NCBI GenBank assembly: GCA_947306175.1
Contig: CAMZFV010000013.1
Location: 1 to 64,000 of the forward strand
DNA length: 64,000 nt
DNA from: an uncultured Prevotellaceae bacterium
Lineage (GTDB): Bacteria; Bacteroidota; Bacteroidia; Bacteroidales; Muribaculaceae
Reading direction: 5' to 3'
Shown: positions 54,011 to 63,049 of the stretch, in pieces
How the letters are laid out: the number at the start of each line of letters is the position of its first letter
How positions within the stretch are numbered: the first letter of the stretch is position 1
The notes under the pieces: model-generated
Databases searched by the model: none
Seen by the model: only the letters and a program-made list of their open reading frames with translations
What the model was told of the DNA's origin: nothing
Position numbers and translations under genes: made by a program

Positions 54011-54034
54011 TGATTAGTGATTAGAGATTAGTGA
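54000..54034 (+). repeat. Heptanucleotide tandem repeat, TTAGTGA x5
   Basis: Units TTAGTGA, TTAGTGA, TTAGTGA, TTAGAGA, TTAGTGA run through the stop codon of the SpoIIE-type gene, which uses the TAG inside the array. The seven-base period puts stop codons in more than one frame. Confidence 0.85.
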
Positions 54035-54062
54035 AATTAATAAACAATATATAAATAAAAAG

Positions 54063-54368
54063 ATGAAAACGACATTTGAAGAACTTGACGAGAAAATGAT
54101 CGTCACCTTGGTTGGCTCGCTCGACACCGCAGCCGCCATTGAAGCTGAAGAGACCTTGAAGCCCGTCACTGCCGACGAGGTGGCAAAGGATATCGTGTTT
54201 GAGTGCGAAGAGTTGGAGTATATCGCATCCAGCGGCTTGCGCATCTTGCTCGATGTGCTCAAGAAAACCAAGGCCAAAGGTCACAAAGTCATTCTGCGCA
54301 ATCTGAATGACGACATCAAGAACGTGTTCAAGATCACGGGGTTCATCAACTTGTTTGAGTTTGAGTAA
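54063..54368 (+). CDS. STAS domain anti-sigma factor antagonist
   Basis: The 101-residue protein has the STAS fold, with the early strand IVTLVGSLDTAAA, then IVFECEELEYIASSGLRIL, where the serine of ASSGLR is the phosphorylation position of SpoIIAA/RsbV-type antagonists, and VILRNLNDDIKNVFKITGF. It should be the substrate of the kinase and phosphatase domains of the upstream sensor. No anti-sigma-controlled sigma factor gene is adjacent. Its stop is seven bases from the barrel gene, so it shares a transcript with it. Confidence 0.92.
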   Translation: MKTTFEELDEKMIVTLVGSLDTAAAIEAEETLKPVTADEVAKDIVFECEELEYIASSGLRILLDVLKKTKAKGHKVILRNLNDDIKNVFKITGFINLFEFE

Positions 54369-54375
54369 TCGCCCC

Positions 54376-55731
54376 ATGTTATTCAAGCACATTAGGCCAT
54401 GGTTGCTGGCGGCAATTGCTGTCAGCCCGTTGCTTGTTCTTGGCCAGAATGCCAGTGACACTGTTACTGAGCAGCACAACGAGTTGAGCGTTGACCTGCA
54501 ATTCCTGGCTCGCGGCGAGTCACGTTATGGCGGTTTTTCAATCGAAGATCCATCCATCGAAGAAGAAGCAGTAGAACAGAAAGCCGCAAAATCCAACTTC
54601 ATTCTGGGACGTACGCGTCTGGCCATCAACTACAAGCGCGACTGGCTCGAGGCACGTGTGACCCCTCAACATTCAGGCGTGTGGGGTCAGACAGGAAAAG
54701 GAGCCTTCAACCTCTATGAGACCTGGGTGAAGATGGATGCACCTTTCGGTTTGTTCGCACAGGTAGGCCGCGTGGCGCTCTCCTATGACGACGAGCGCAT
54801 CATCGGTTCAGATGATTGGGCGATGGCATCGCAATCACACGACGTGGTGCGTCTGGGATATGAGGGCCACGGACACAAGGCCCACGTGATCTTGGCCTAT
54901 AATCAGAATGCCAACGTACTGACCGACGGTGGCAGCCTTTATGTCGGCGGAGCCCAACCCTATAAGACCATGCAGGATGTGTGGTATCACTACGATTTTA
55001 AACGTTTCCCATTGGGTGTATCGGCTCTGTTCATGAACATCGGCATCGAGAATGAGGACAACAACTACGAAGGGCAGAAAACCTGGTTCCAGCAACTGCT
55101 GGGTGGCTACCTAACGTTCCATCCTAAACGTTGGAATGCAGAGGCCTCCTATTATCACCAGTTTGGCAAGAACGAGCAAGGCATCAAGATTGACGCGTGG
55201 ATGGCAAGTGGCAAGGTTGCCTTCTCGCCAAAACCCAACTACGGTTTTGTGGGTGGTTACGACTACCTGAGCGGTGACAAAAAATTTGCAGTAACGCCAC
55301 ATGGCGGTCTCGGTGTGGTGCGGCATGAAGTCATCAAGGGCTTCAGCACTGTCTATGGCTCGCATCACAAGTTTTATGGCGCAATGGACTTCTTCTACGT
55401 GAGCACCTACCTGAACGGATTCACACCTGGCCTGCAGAACACTTACTTTGGAGGATTCTACAGTCCTTTGAAGGGTCTTAGGTTTGATGCCAGCTATCAT
55501 TATTTTGCCACTGCCACCAATCTTGAAGACATGGATATGTTCCTGGGACACGAATTTGAGTTCCAAGCCGCATACGCCATCACGCGCGATGTGAGATTGA
55601 TGGCTGGTGTGTCCTTCATGTCAGGCAGTGAAGCCATGGAACGCCTCAAGCGTGACACGAGTAAGAATACCCTGCGATGGGGATGGATCTCATTGATTGT
55701 CACCCCGCGCATCTTCACCACTAAATGGTAA
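54376..55731 (+). CDS. Outer-membrane beta-barrel protein, alginate-export-like
   Basis: I use the ATG at 54376 (MLFKHIRPWLLAA), which gives a signal peptide ending near VLGQ; an earlier in-frame start lies inside the STAS gene. The 451-residue product has alternating amphipathic strands with many aromatic residues through its length (FNLYETWVKMDAPFGLFAQ, VRLGYEGHGHKAHVILAY, FDASYHYFATAT) and ends IFTTKW with an aromatic last residue. It resembles porin and alginate-export barrels. It lies between the STAS gene (7 bases) and the NRPS (55 bases), with no promoter between, so it may export the NRPS product across the outer membrane or be a porin. Confidence 0.82.
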   Translation: MLFKHIRPWLLAAIAVSPLLVLGQNASDTVTEQHNELSVDLQFLARGESRYGGFSIEDPSIEEEAVEQKAAKSNFILGRTRLAINYKRDWLEARVTPQHSGVWGQTGKGAFNLYETWVKMDAPFGLFAQVGRVALSYDDERIIGSDDWAMASQSHDVVRLGYEGHGHKAHVILAYNQNANVLTDGGSLYVGGAQPYKTMQDVWYHYDFKRFPLGVSALFMNIGIENEDNNYEGQKTWFQQLLGGYLTFHPKRWNAEASYYHQFGKNEQGIKIDAWMASGKVAFSPKPNYGFVGGYDYLSGDKKFAVTPHGGLGVVRHEVIKGFSTVYGSHHKFYGAMDFFYVSTYLNGFTPGLQNTYFGGFYSPLKGLRFDASYHYFATATNLEDMDMFLGHEFEFQAAYAITRDVRLMAGVSFMSGSEAMERLKRDTSKNTLRWGWISLIVTPRIFTTKW

Positions 55732-55786
55732 ATTAGTTTCCACTCCCTAATTTTTTAACGCATATAACCCAAAAAACAACAAGTAT

Positions 55787-58700
55787 ATGAAACTGTCAGC
55801 CCCCCTATCCAAATCGCAATTTGGAATCTATGTGGAATGTGCCGACCACAACGGCGAACCCTGTTATAACCTACCATACATTTATGTGTTGGACCGCTCA
55901 CTTGACGGAGAGCGCTTACTTGCTGCCATCGAAACGGCATTCAAGGCCCACCCTACCCTGTTCACCCGCATCGCCCTGAACGACGACGGCGAACCCATGC
56001 AGACCATCGACATGAATAACGAGCCTTTGTCGCTCGCCATCGAGGACATTGAGGACATCGAGACGGAAAAAGCAAAACTGGTCACTCCATACAATATCAA
56101 TGGTGACCGCCTGTTCCATGTCAAGTTGATGCGCGACAAGGAGCACTATTATCTCTTCCTCGACTACCACCACATTATCGTGGACGGCACCTCGATGCAA
56201 ATCATGTTGCAGGACATCGACAAGGCTTATCACGGTGAGGCCATCAACTCCGAGGAACTGACCCTGATGGATGTAGCCAACGATGAGGCTGCACGTCGCG
56301 AGACGCCAGCCTTTGGCGAAGCCAAGCAGTGGTATGCCGCCAACTTTGACTGCGGCGACACCTTCACCCAGTTTATGCCCGATATGGAAGAGCCAGAGCA
56401 CCGCGAGGACAACCTGCTGCGCACCCTCTCGCTTGATCTGGACCATGTGGAGGCCTTCTGCAAGCAGAACGGGGTCTTCAAGAGCAACATGTTCACGACC
56501 GCCTTCAGCTTCCTGTTGGCGAAGTTCAACAATGAGCAGGAATCGTTGTTCACCACGGTTTATAACGGCCGTTCTGACAAACGCTTTGCCCGCTCGGTGG
56601 GCATGACGGTCAAGACCATTCCTGTGTATGCCAAATTCACAGGAGAGACAACCGTGCTTGATTTGCTGCTGCGTGCTCAAGAGCAGATGAGCGGCTGCCG
56701 TAAGCACGAGATTTATACCTACAGCGACGTGATGACCGACCTGAACCTGCAGACCAACTCGATGTTCGCATGGCACGGGCAGCTGTTTGACAACGAGACG
56801 ATGGGTGGCAAGCCCATGCAGACCATCCGTATTGGCAACAGCACACTGGACGCTTCGTTCTACCTGAAAGTGTTCATCAAGGACGGCAAGTGCCAGGCCA
56901 AGGCCGAGTATAACGCCAACGAGTATTCCCTTGAGTTCATCGCACAGATTTTGGAGAGCTATGAGGCGGTGCTGGAAGGTTTCCTCACCCAGGAGTATCT
57001 GCGCGACATCAACATTGCTACCGCATCCCAAGTGCAGAATCTCGACAGTTTCAACCAAACCGACGTCGAATACGATGACAGCCAGACCATTGTGTCGCTG
57101 TTCCGCACTCAGGTTCAAGCCACGCCCGAGGATGTCGCTGTCGTTTATCAGGACAAGAAATTTACCTACGCCCAAGTGGACGAAATCAGCGACCGCATCG
57201 CCGCCTTTATCGCTAGCAAGGGCCTTGCTACCGAGGATGTCGTCTCGGTACTCATACCCCGCAGCGAATGGATGTCTATCGCCTCGATAGGCGTTTTGAA
57301 GGCGGGATGCGCCTATCAGCCGCTTGACCCCAGTTATCCCAAGGAGCGTCTCAACTTCATGATGCAGGATGCCAACGCCAAACTGCTCATTGCCGATGAG
57401 GAACTGCGCCCCATCGTTGATGAATACCAAGGCGAAGTGCTGCTGACCAAGGACATCATGAACCTGCCCAAAGCGACTGCGCCCCAAATGGACATCAAGC
57501 CTGACCAACTGTTCATCCTGCTCTATACCTCAGGATCGACAGGTGTGCCCAAAGGCTGCCAGTTGACCCACGGCAACCTAGTCACCTTCTGCCACTGGTA
57601 CCAGCGCTACTACAACCTCAAGCCAGAGCACAATGTGGCTGCCTATGCCAGCTACGGCTTTGACGCCTGCATGATGGACATGTATCCCGCATTGACCTGC
57701 GGCGCAACGGTACATATTGTCCCCGAGGAGTTACGTCTTGACTTGATTGCTCTCAACGATTACTTTGAACAAAACAACGTCACCCACTCGTTCATGACAA
57801 CCCAAGTGGGCTACCAGTTTGCCACCAGCATCGAGAACCATTCGTTGTTGCACCTCTCGACAGGCGGCGAGAAACTGGCCTCGTTAACGCCTCCCAAGGG
57901 CCTGAATTTCTATAACGGCTATGGTCCCACCGAGTGCACCATTTTCACCACGACTTATCTCGTGGACAAGAAAATGAAGGAAATCCCCATCGGCAAACCG
58001 CTGGACAACATGCGACTGTACATCGTCGATGCGCAAGGTCACCGTCTGCCGGTTGGAGCCGCAGGCGAATTGTGGGTATCAGGACCGCAGGTAAGCCGTG
58101 GCTACCTGAACCGACCCGAAAAGACTGCCGAAGTCTATATCACCAATCCCTTCACGAGCGATGAAAAAAATGCCCGCGTATATCGCACGGGCGACATCGT
58201 GCGCTATCTGCCGTCAGGCGACATCCAGTTTGTGGGCCGCCGTGACGGACAGGTAAAGATACGCGGTTTCCGCATCGAGTTAAAGGAGGTGGAAGGCGTC
58301 ATCCGTGAGTTCCCGGGCATTAAGGACGCTACAGTACAGGCCTTCGACGAGGAAGGTGGCGGCAAGTTCATTGCCGCCTACATCGTGAGTGACAGCCAAG
58401 TGGATATCGAAGCGCTGAACAACTTCATACTGGATCAGAAACCTCCCTACATGGTGCCCGCCGTGACGATGCAGATTGACGCTATCCCCCTGAACCAAAA
58501 CCAGAAGGTGAACAAGCGTGCTCTGCCCAAGCCCGAAAAGAAAGCAGCTGCCGTGGAGGCTGTCAATGTGCCCATGAACATACTGGAACAGGAACTGCAT
58601 CAGATTGTGGCCGACATTGTCAACAACACCGACTTTGGCGTGACCACTGTGCTGGGATATGCTGGTCTGACTTCTATCTCGGCCATCAAACTGGCTGTGC

Positions 58701-61700
58701 AGATCAACAAGCGCTATGGCGTGACCCTCGACTCCCGCAGCCTGGTAAAGACCGGCACCATCCAAACAATCGAGAACGAAATCCTGGAGAATCTATTAGC
58801 TGGAGAGAATGTAGATACACAAAATCTTGCGTCTCCTGCCCATGCTGAAAGGACCAGCGCCCCGCTGTCCTACGCTCAAACGGGTGTCTATTTTGATTGC
58901 TTGAAGAATCCCGCATCCACCATTTATAACATCCCCTACCTGCTCTCCTATCCCGAGGGCACCGATGCCAACGCCCTTGCCGATGCCGTGAAACGCGTCA
59001 TCGAGTCACATCCCGAATTGAGCGTCCATTTCACGACCGAGGGCGATGCCATCGTCCAAACAACCGATGACAGCGTTCCTGTGGAGGTGAGCATCACCGA
59101 GATGAGCGAGGAGGAACTGGCAAAATACAAGAATGAGTTTGTGCGCCCATTCAATCTGCAAAAGGCGCCGCTATACCGCGTCGAGGTAGTCAAGACCACC
59201 TCTGGTGTTTACTTGCTACTGGATGTACACCACTTGTTGTTTGATGGTGGTTCGGCCGACCTGTTCATCCGTCAACTTAACGCCACCATCGAGGGCAAGG
59301 CGGTAGAAAAAGAGTCCTACAACTATCTGGATTTCGTCGCCGACCAGCAGGCAGCCGAAGAGACCGAAGCCTTCAAGCAGGCACAGCAGTTCTTTGCCGA
59401 AAAGTTGCAGACTTGTGAGGGTGCCAGCGAAATTCCTGCTGACCTGCCCAAGAGCGATGAACAGGGCTTCATCGGCGAAGCCGTTTGTCATGTCGATCTG
59501 GAGAAGGCAACCGCATTCTGCCGCGAGCAGGAAATCACGCCCGCTCATCTGTTCCTCGCTGCGACATCCTATGTCGTTTCGCGCTATACCAACAACCGTG
59601 AGGTTTATCTGTGTACCGTGAGCAGCGGACGCAGCAACCTCAAGATTGCCGACACCGTGGGCATGTTTGTCAATACGCTGGCCCTGGGCATGAACATTGA
59701 TGACGTGACCGTGAGCCAGTTCCTGAAACAGACCAGCGACACGTTTGACCAGACCTTGCGGCATGAGGACTACCCCTTCGCCCGCATCGCCACCGACTAC
59801 GGTTTCCGTCCCGCGATAGCCTATGCCTATCAGGTGGGCGTGCTCTCGCAATACACCGTGAACGGTAAGCCCATCGGCCAGGAATTGCTGGAGCTCAACG
59901 TTCCCAAGTTCAAAATCAATATCAAGATAGAATCCCGCGGCGTGGTCGTGCAATATGACGATTCAATCTATAGCGAGCGCGTGGGACAGGGTCTTGCCGA
60001 GAGCATTGTCGCCGTCGCCACGAGAATGATGGAGCAGCCCCAAGAGCGCCTGCGCCACCTGTCCATCGTCAGCGACAACCAGGAGAAAGAATTGCGCCAG
60101 TTGAGGCAGACGGCAACGGGTGAAGCGCCGTTCAAACTCTTCCATGAGTGCATCGGCCATTTTGCCCAGTCTCAGCCTGACCACGAGGCACTGGTGGCCA
60201 TTGATGCCCGTTTCTCCTACAAGGAAATGGATGAGGTGACCAACCGTATCGCTGCCGCCCTGCGCCGCCGTGGCGTGCAGGAGCGCGACCGTGTTGCCTT
60301 GCTGCTGCCTCGTACAAGCCGCCTCGTCCTAGCACTATTCGGCGTGTTGAAATCGGGTGCTTCCTACATCCCCTGCGATCCTGAATATCCCGCAGACCGC
60401 GTGAGACTCATCCTTGAGGATAGTGATGCCCGTTTCATCATCACCACTGCCGACCGCATGGACTCTGTTCCCGCGGGCAAAGCCATCGACGTGGAGGATC
60501 TGATCAATGATGATAACGACGGTAAGGTCAATACTGACATCACCCCTGACGACCTCGCCTACCTGATTTACACCAGCGGTTCGACGGGCCGTCCCAAAGG
60601 TGTGATGCTGCACCACAAGGGCATCTGCAACTATCTGTGCGGCCACCCCGCCAATGTGTTTGCCAATGGTGTGATGACCGACGCCAAACGCATCCTGAGT
60701 GTGACAACCATCTCGTTTGACGCCGCCCTGCAGGACATCGGCACAGCATTCTTCAATGGCAAGACGCTCATCGTAGCCACCGAGGAACAGGCCAACAACC
60801 CGCTTGACCTGGCGCATCTCATCAATGAGGAGCACATCAATATGGTGTCAGGCACGCCATCACGCTGGATGACGTGGCTGACGAGCGAGGACTTCTGCGA
60901 TGCCATCAGCCGCATCAACATCGTGCGTGCCGGTGGTGAGAAATTCTCCGACCAGCTGCTCAGCCAGCTCAGGAAGGTGACCAAGGCCCGTATCTTCAAC
61001 TGCTACGGCCCCACCGAAATCACCGTCGCATCCAACAACAAGGAACTGACCGATGCCAAGATGGTTACTGTGGGCAAGCCGCAGTTGAACGTCATCGAGT
61101 ATATTGTTGATCAGGACGGTAACGAGTTGCCCGTGGGCGTTGTGGGTGAACTGTACATCGGCGGACGTGGCGTAGCCCATGGCTACAACAACCTCGACGA
61201 GATGACCCGTGAGCGATTTGTGGATTATCACGGCACACGCATCTACAAGTCGGGCGACTATGCCAAGTGGCTGCCCGATGGCGATGTGGTCATCCTGGGC
61301 CGTACCGACCACCAGATCAAGTTGCGCGGCCTGCGTATTGAGTTGGGTGAGATCGAGAACGTGATGCTCAAGGTTGATGGCATGAAGAAAGTCGTTATCC
61401 TGATCCGCAAGATCAACGACAAGGAGCACCTGTGCGCCTACTTTACCGCCGACCGCGAGATAGCTCCCGACGCACTCAAGGCCGAAATATCCAAGAGCCT
61501 GACACAATACATGGTGCCCACGGCCTACCTGCAGCTCAAAGAGATGCCCATGACTCCCAACGGCAAAACAGACGTCAAGGCGCTGCCCGAACCCGAATTG
61601 GCCATCAGTTCGGCTCAAGTCGAACCTGCCAACGACACCGAGCGGGCTTTCTGCGACATCTTTGCCGACATCCTGCAGATGGACAAGGTGGGCGCAACCG

Positions 61701-63040
61701 ACAACTTCTTTGAGTTGGGCGGCACCTCGCTTGTCGTTACCCGTGTCATCATCGAGGCCGACAAGGCGGGATTGCATGTGGCATACGGTGACGTGTTCGC
61801 TAATCCCACGCCACGCCAGCTGGCACGCCTCATCACGGGCGAGAGCGGTGACGAGAGTGGCGACGAGGTAGCTGGATTTGACTACACCGACATCAACAAC
61901 CTATTGCAGCACAACGTGCTGGACAGCTTCCGCAATGGAGAGCGCCAGCAGTTAGGCAACGTGCTGGTGACGGGTGCCACAGGTTTCTTGGGCATCCATA
62001 TCCTGCGCGAGCTCATTGATTCCGATGCCGAGAACATCTATTGCCTCGTGCGCGGCAAGAGCCTTGAGGCCGCCGAAGGGCGACTGCGTACCCTGCTGTT
62101 CTACTACTTCTCTGAAGCATTCAAGGACTTGTTCGGCAAGCGTCTGCACATCGTCTTGGGCGACGTGACCAGCGACTTCGGCGAGGGATTGCAGGTGGAT
62201 ACGGTATTCAACTGCGCGGCCATCGTAAAACACTTCAGTGAAGGCACCGAGATTGAGGACGTAAACATCGGCGGCGCACAGCGTTGCGTCGATTACTGCC
62301 TCAAGACTGGCGCCAAACTCATCCACGTCTCCACCGCCAGCACACGTGGCTTGTGGGCAGGCGAAATCAAGAATGACATCTTCACCGAGCAGCGCCTCTA
62401 CATGGGCCAGTATTTGGGCAACAAGTACATCTACTCCAAGTTCATGGCCGAGCGTCTGATCCTCGATGCGATAGCTCATGACGGGCTGAATGCCAAGATC
62501 ATGCGTGTGGGCAACCTGGCTGCCCGTTCGACCGACGGCGAGTTCCAGGCCAATTTCGCCACCAACTCGTTCATGGGTCGCATCAAGGTCTATAATATGC
62601 TGGGATGCTGCCCCTTCAGCATGCGCAACAAGCAAGTGGAATTCTCACCCATCAACGAGGTGGCACACGCCATCGTGCTGTTGAGTTCCACCCCGCGCGA
62701 GTGCACCGTATTCCATCCATACAACATCCACGGCCAGTTCCTGGGTGATGTGCTCATGGGATTGATCAATGTGGGCGATGGCGTGAAGTTTGTTGAGCAG
62801 GAAGAGTTTGAGCAATCCATGGATGCCGCTAAGGATGATCCCGTCAAGGCGAAATCCATGTCGAGCCTGCTCGCCTATCAGGACATGGCCCATGGCCAAA
62901 AGACCGCCGACGTGAAGCGCGACAACGACTACACCACCCAAGTGCTCTACCGCTTGGACTTCGCCTGGTCACCCACGTCATGGGACTATGTGGAGCGCAT
63001 GTTGACAGCAATCAGTTCACTCGGTTTCTTTGATATGTAA
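55787..63040 (+). CDS. Two-module non-ribosomal peptide synthetase with terminal reductase (C-A-T-C-A-T-R)
   Basis: The 2417-residue product starts directly with a condensation domain (HHIIVDG, residues 128-134). Then come an adenylation domain (YTSGSTG at 580-586; core Asp in YGFDACMMD), a carrier domain with the atypical core GLTSI (Ser963), a second C domain (HHLLFDG, 1148-1154), a second A domain (YTSGSTG 1595-1601; FDAALQD), a second carrier domain LGGTSL (Ser1981), and a thioester reductase with TGATGFLG (2062-2069) and YIYSK (Tyr2214, Lys2218). There is no thioesterase. The reductase should release a dipeptide aldehyde or alcohol; related gut NRPSs yield dipeptide aldehydes that cyclise to pyrazinones. 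Substrates cannot be fixed from sequence. The linker at 1009-1017 carries the GAGACGCAA-family repeat. Confidence 0.93.
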   Translation: MKLSAPLSKSQFGIYVECADHNGEPCYNLPYIYVLDRSLDGERLLAAIETAFKAHPTLFTRIALNDDGEPMQTIDMNNEPLSLAIEDIEDIETEKAKLVTPYNINGDRLFHVKLMRDKEHYYLFLDYHHIIVDGTSMQIMLQDIDKAYHGEAINSEELTLMDVANDEAARRETPAFGEAKQWYAANFDCGDTFTQFMPDMEEPEHREDNLLRTLSLDLDHVEAFCKQNGVFKSNMFTTAFSFLLAKFNNEQESLFTTVYNGRSDKRFARSVGMTVKTIPVYAKFTGETTVLDLLLRAQEQMSGCRKHEIYTYSDVMTDLNLQTNSMFAWHGQLFDNETMGGKPMQTIRIGNSTLDASFYLKVFIKDGKCQAKAEYNANEYSLEFIAQILESYEAVLEGFLTQEYLRDINIATASQVQNLDSFNQTDVEYDDSQTIVSLFRTQVQATPEDVAVVYQDKKFTYAQVDEISDRIAAFIASKGLATEDVVSVLIPRSEWMSIASIGVLKAGCAYQPLDPSYPKERLNFMMQDANAKLLIADEELRPIVDEYQGEVLLTKDIMNLPKATAPQMDIKPDQLFILLYTSGSTGVPKGCQLTHGNLVTFCHWYQRYYNLKPEHNVAAYASYGFDACMMDMYPALTCGATVHIVPEELRLDLIALNDYFEQNNVTHSFMTTQVGYQFATSIENHSLLHLSTGGEKLASLTPPKGLNFYNGYGPTECTIFTTTYLVDKKMKEIPIGKPLDNMRLYIVDAQGHRLPVGAAGELWVSGPQVSRGYLNRPEKTAEVYITNPFTSDEKNARVYRTGDIVRYLPSGDIQFVGRRDGQVKIRGFRIELKEVEGVIREFPGIKDATVQAFDEEGGGKFIAAYIVSDSQVDIEALNNFILDQKPPYMVPAVTMQIDAIPLNQNQKVNKRALPKPEKKAAAVEAVNVPMNILEQELHQIVADIVNNTDFGVTTVLGYAGLTSISAIKLAVQINKRYGVTLDSRSLVKTGTIQTIENEILENLLAGENVDTQNLASPAHAERTSAPLSYAQTGVYFDCLKNPASTIYNIPYLLSYPEGTDANALADAVKRVIESHPELSVHFTTEGDAIVQTTDDSVPVEVSITEMSEEELAKYKNEFVRPFNLQKAPLYRVEVVKTTSGVYLLLDVHHLLFDGGSADLFIRQLNATIEGKAVEKESYNYLDFVADQQAAEETEAFKQAQQFFAEKLQTCEGASEIPADLPKSDEQGFIGEAVCHVDLEKATAFCREQEITPAHLFLAATSYVVSRYTNNREVYLCTVSSGRSNLKIADTVGMFVNTLALGMNIDDVTVSQFLKQTSDTFDQTLRHEDYPFARIATDYGFRPAIAYAYQVGVLSQYTVNGKPIGQELLELNVPKFKINIKIESRGVVVQYDDSIYSERVGQGLAESIVAVATRMMEQPQERLRHLSIVSDNQEKELRQLRQTATGEAPFKLFHECIGHFAQSQPDHEALVAIDARFSYKEMDEVTNRIAAALRRRGVQERDRVALLLPRTSRLVLALFGVLKSGASYIPCDPEYPADRVRLILEDSDARFIITTADRMDSVPAGKAIDVEDLINDDNDGKVNTDITPDDLAYLIYTSGSTGRPKGVMLHHKGICNYLCGHPANVFANGVMTDAKRILSVTTISFDAALQDIGTAFFNGKTLIVATEEQANNPLDLAHLINEEHINMVSGTPSRWMTWLTSEDFCDAISRINIVRAGGEKFSDQLLSQLRKVTKARIFNCYGPTEITVASNNKELTDAKMVTVGKPQLNVIEYIVDQDGNELPVGVVGELYIGGRGVAHGYNNLDEMTRERFVDYHGTRIYKSGDYAKWLPDGDVVILGRTDHQIKLRGLRIELGEIENVMLKVDGMKKVVILIRKINDKEHLCAYFTADREIAPDALKAEISKSLTQYMVPTAYLQLKEMPMTPNGKTDVKALPEPELAISSAQVEPANDTERAFCDIFADILQMDKVGATDNFFELGGTSLVVTRVIIEADKAGLHVAYGDVFANPTPRQLARLITGESGDESGDEVAGFDYTDINNLLQHNVLDSFRNGERQQLGNVLVTGATGFLGIHILRELIDSDAENIYCLVRGKSLEAAEGRLRTLLFYYFSEAFKDLFGKRLHIVLGDVTSDFGEGLQVDTVFNCAAIVKHFSEGTEIEDVNIGGAQRCVDYCLKTGAKLIHVSTASTRGLWAGEIKNDIFTEQRLYMGQYLGNKYIYSKFMAERLILDAIAHDGLNAKIMRVGNLAARSTDGEFQANFATNSFMGRIKVYNMLGCCPFSMRNKQVEFSPINEVAHAIVLLSSTPRECTVFHPYNIHGQFLGDVLMGLINVGDGVKFVEQEEFEQSMDAAKDDPVKAKSMSSLLAYQDMAHGQKTADVKRDNDYTTQVLYRLDFAWSPTSWDYVERMLTAISSLGFFDM
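58811..58837 (+). repeat. GAGACGCAA-family palindrome inside the NRPS coding sequence
   Basis: GTAGATACACAAAATC then TTGCGTCTCCT lies in the linker between carrier domain 1 and condensation domain 2 and encodes VDTQNLASP. The ABC-F copy at 23461 encodes VETQNLESL in the same frame. The 3' half matches the intergenic palindrome exactly; the 5' half has decayed by a few bases. Confidence 0.7.
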
Positions 63041-63049
63041 ACGACAATT

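Noticed and set aside
55916..57508. Minus-strand frame of 530 codons opposite the NRPS
   Set aside because: Antisense shadow of the first condensation and adenylation domains; the composition is unlike real neighbours.
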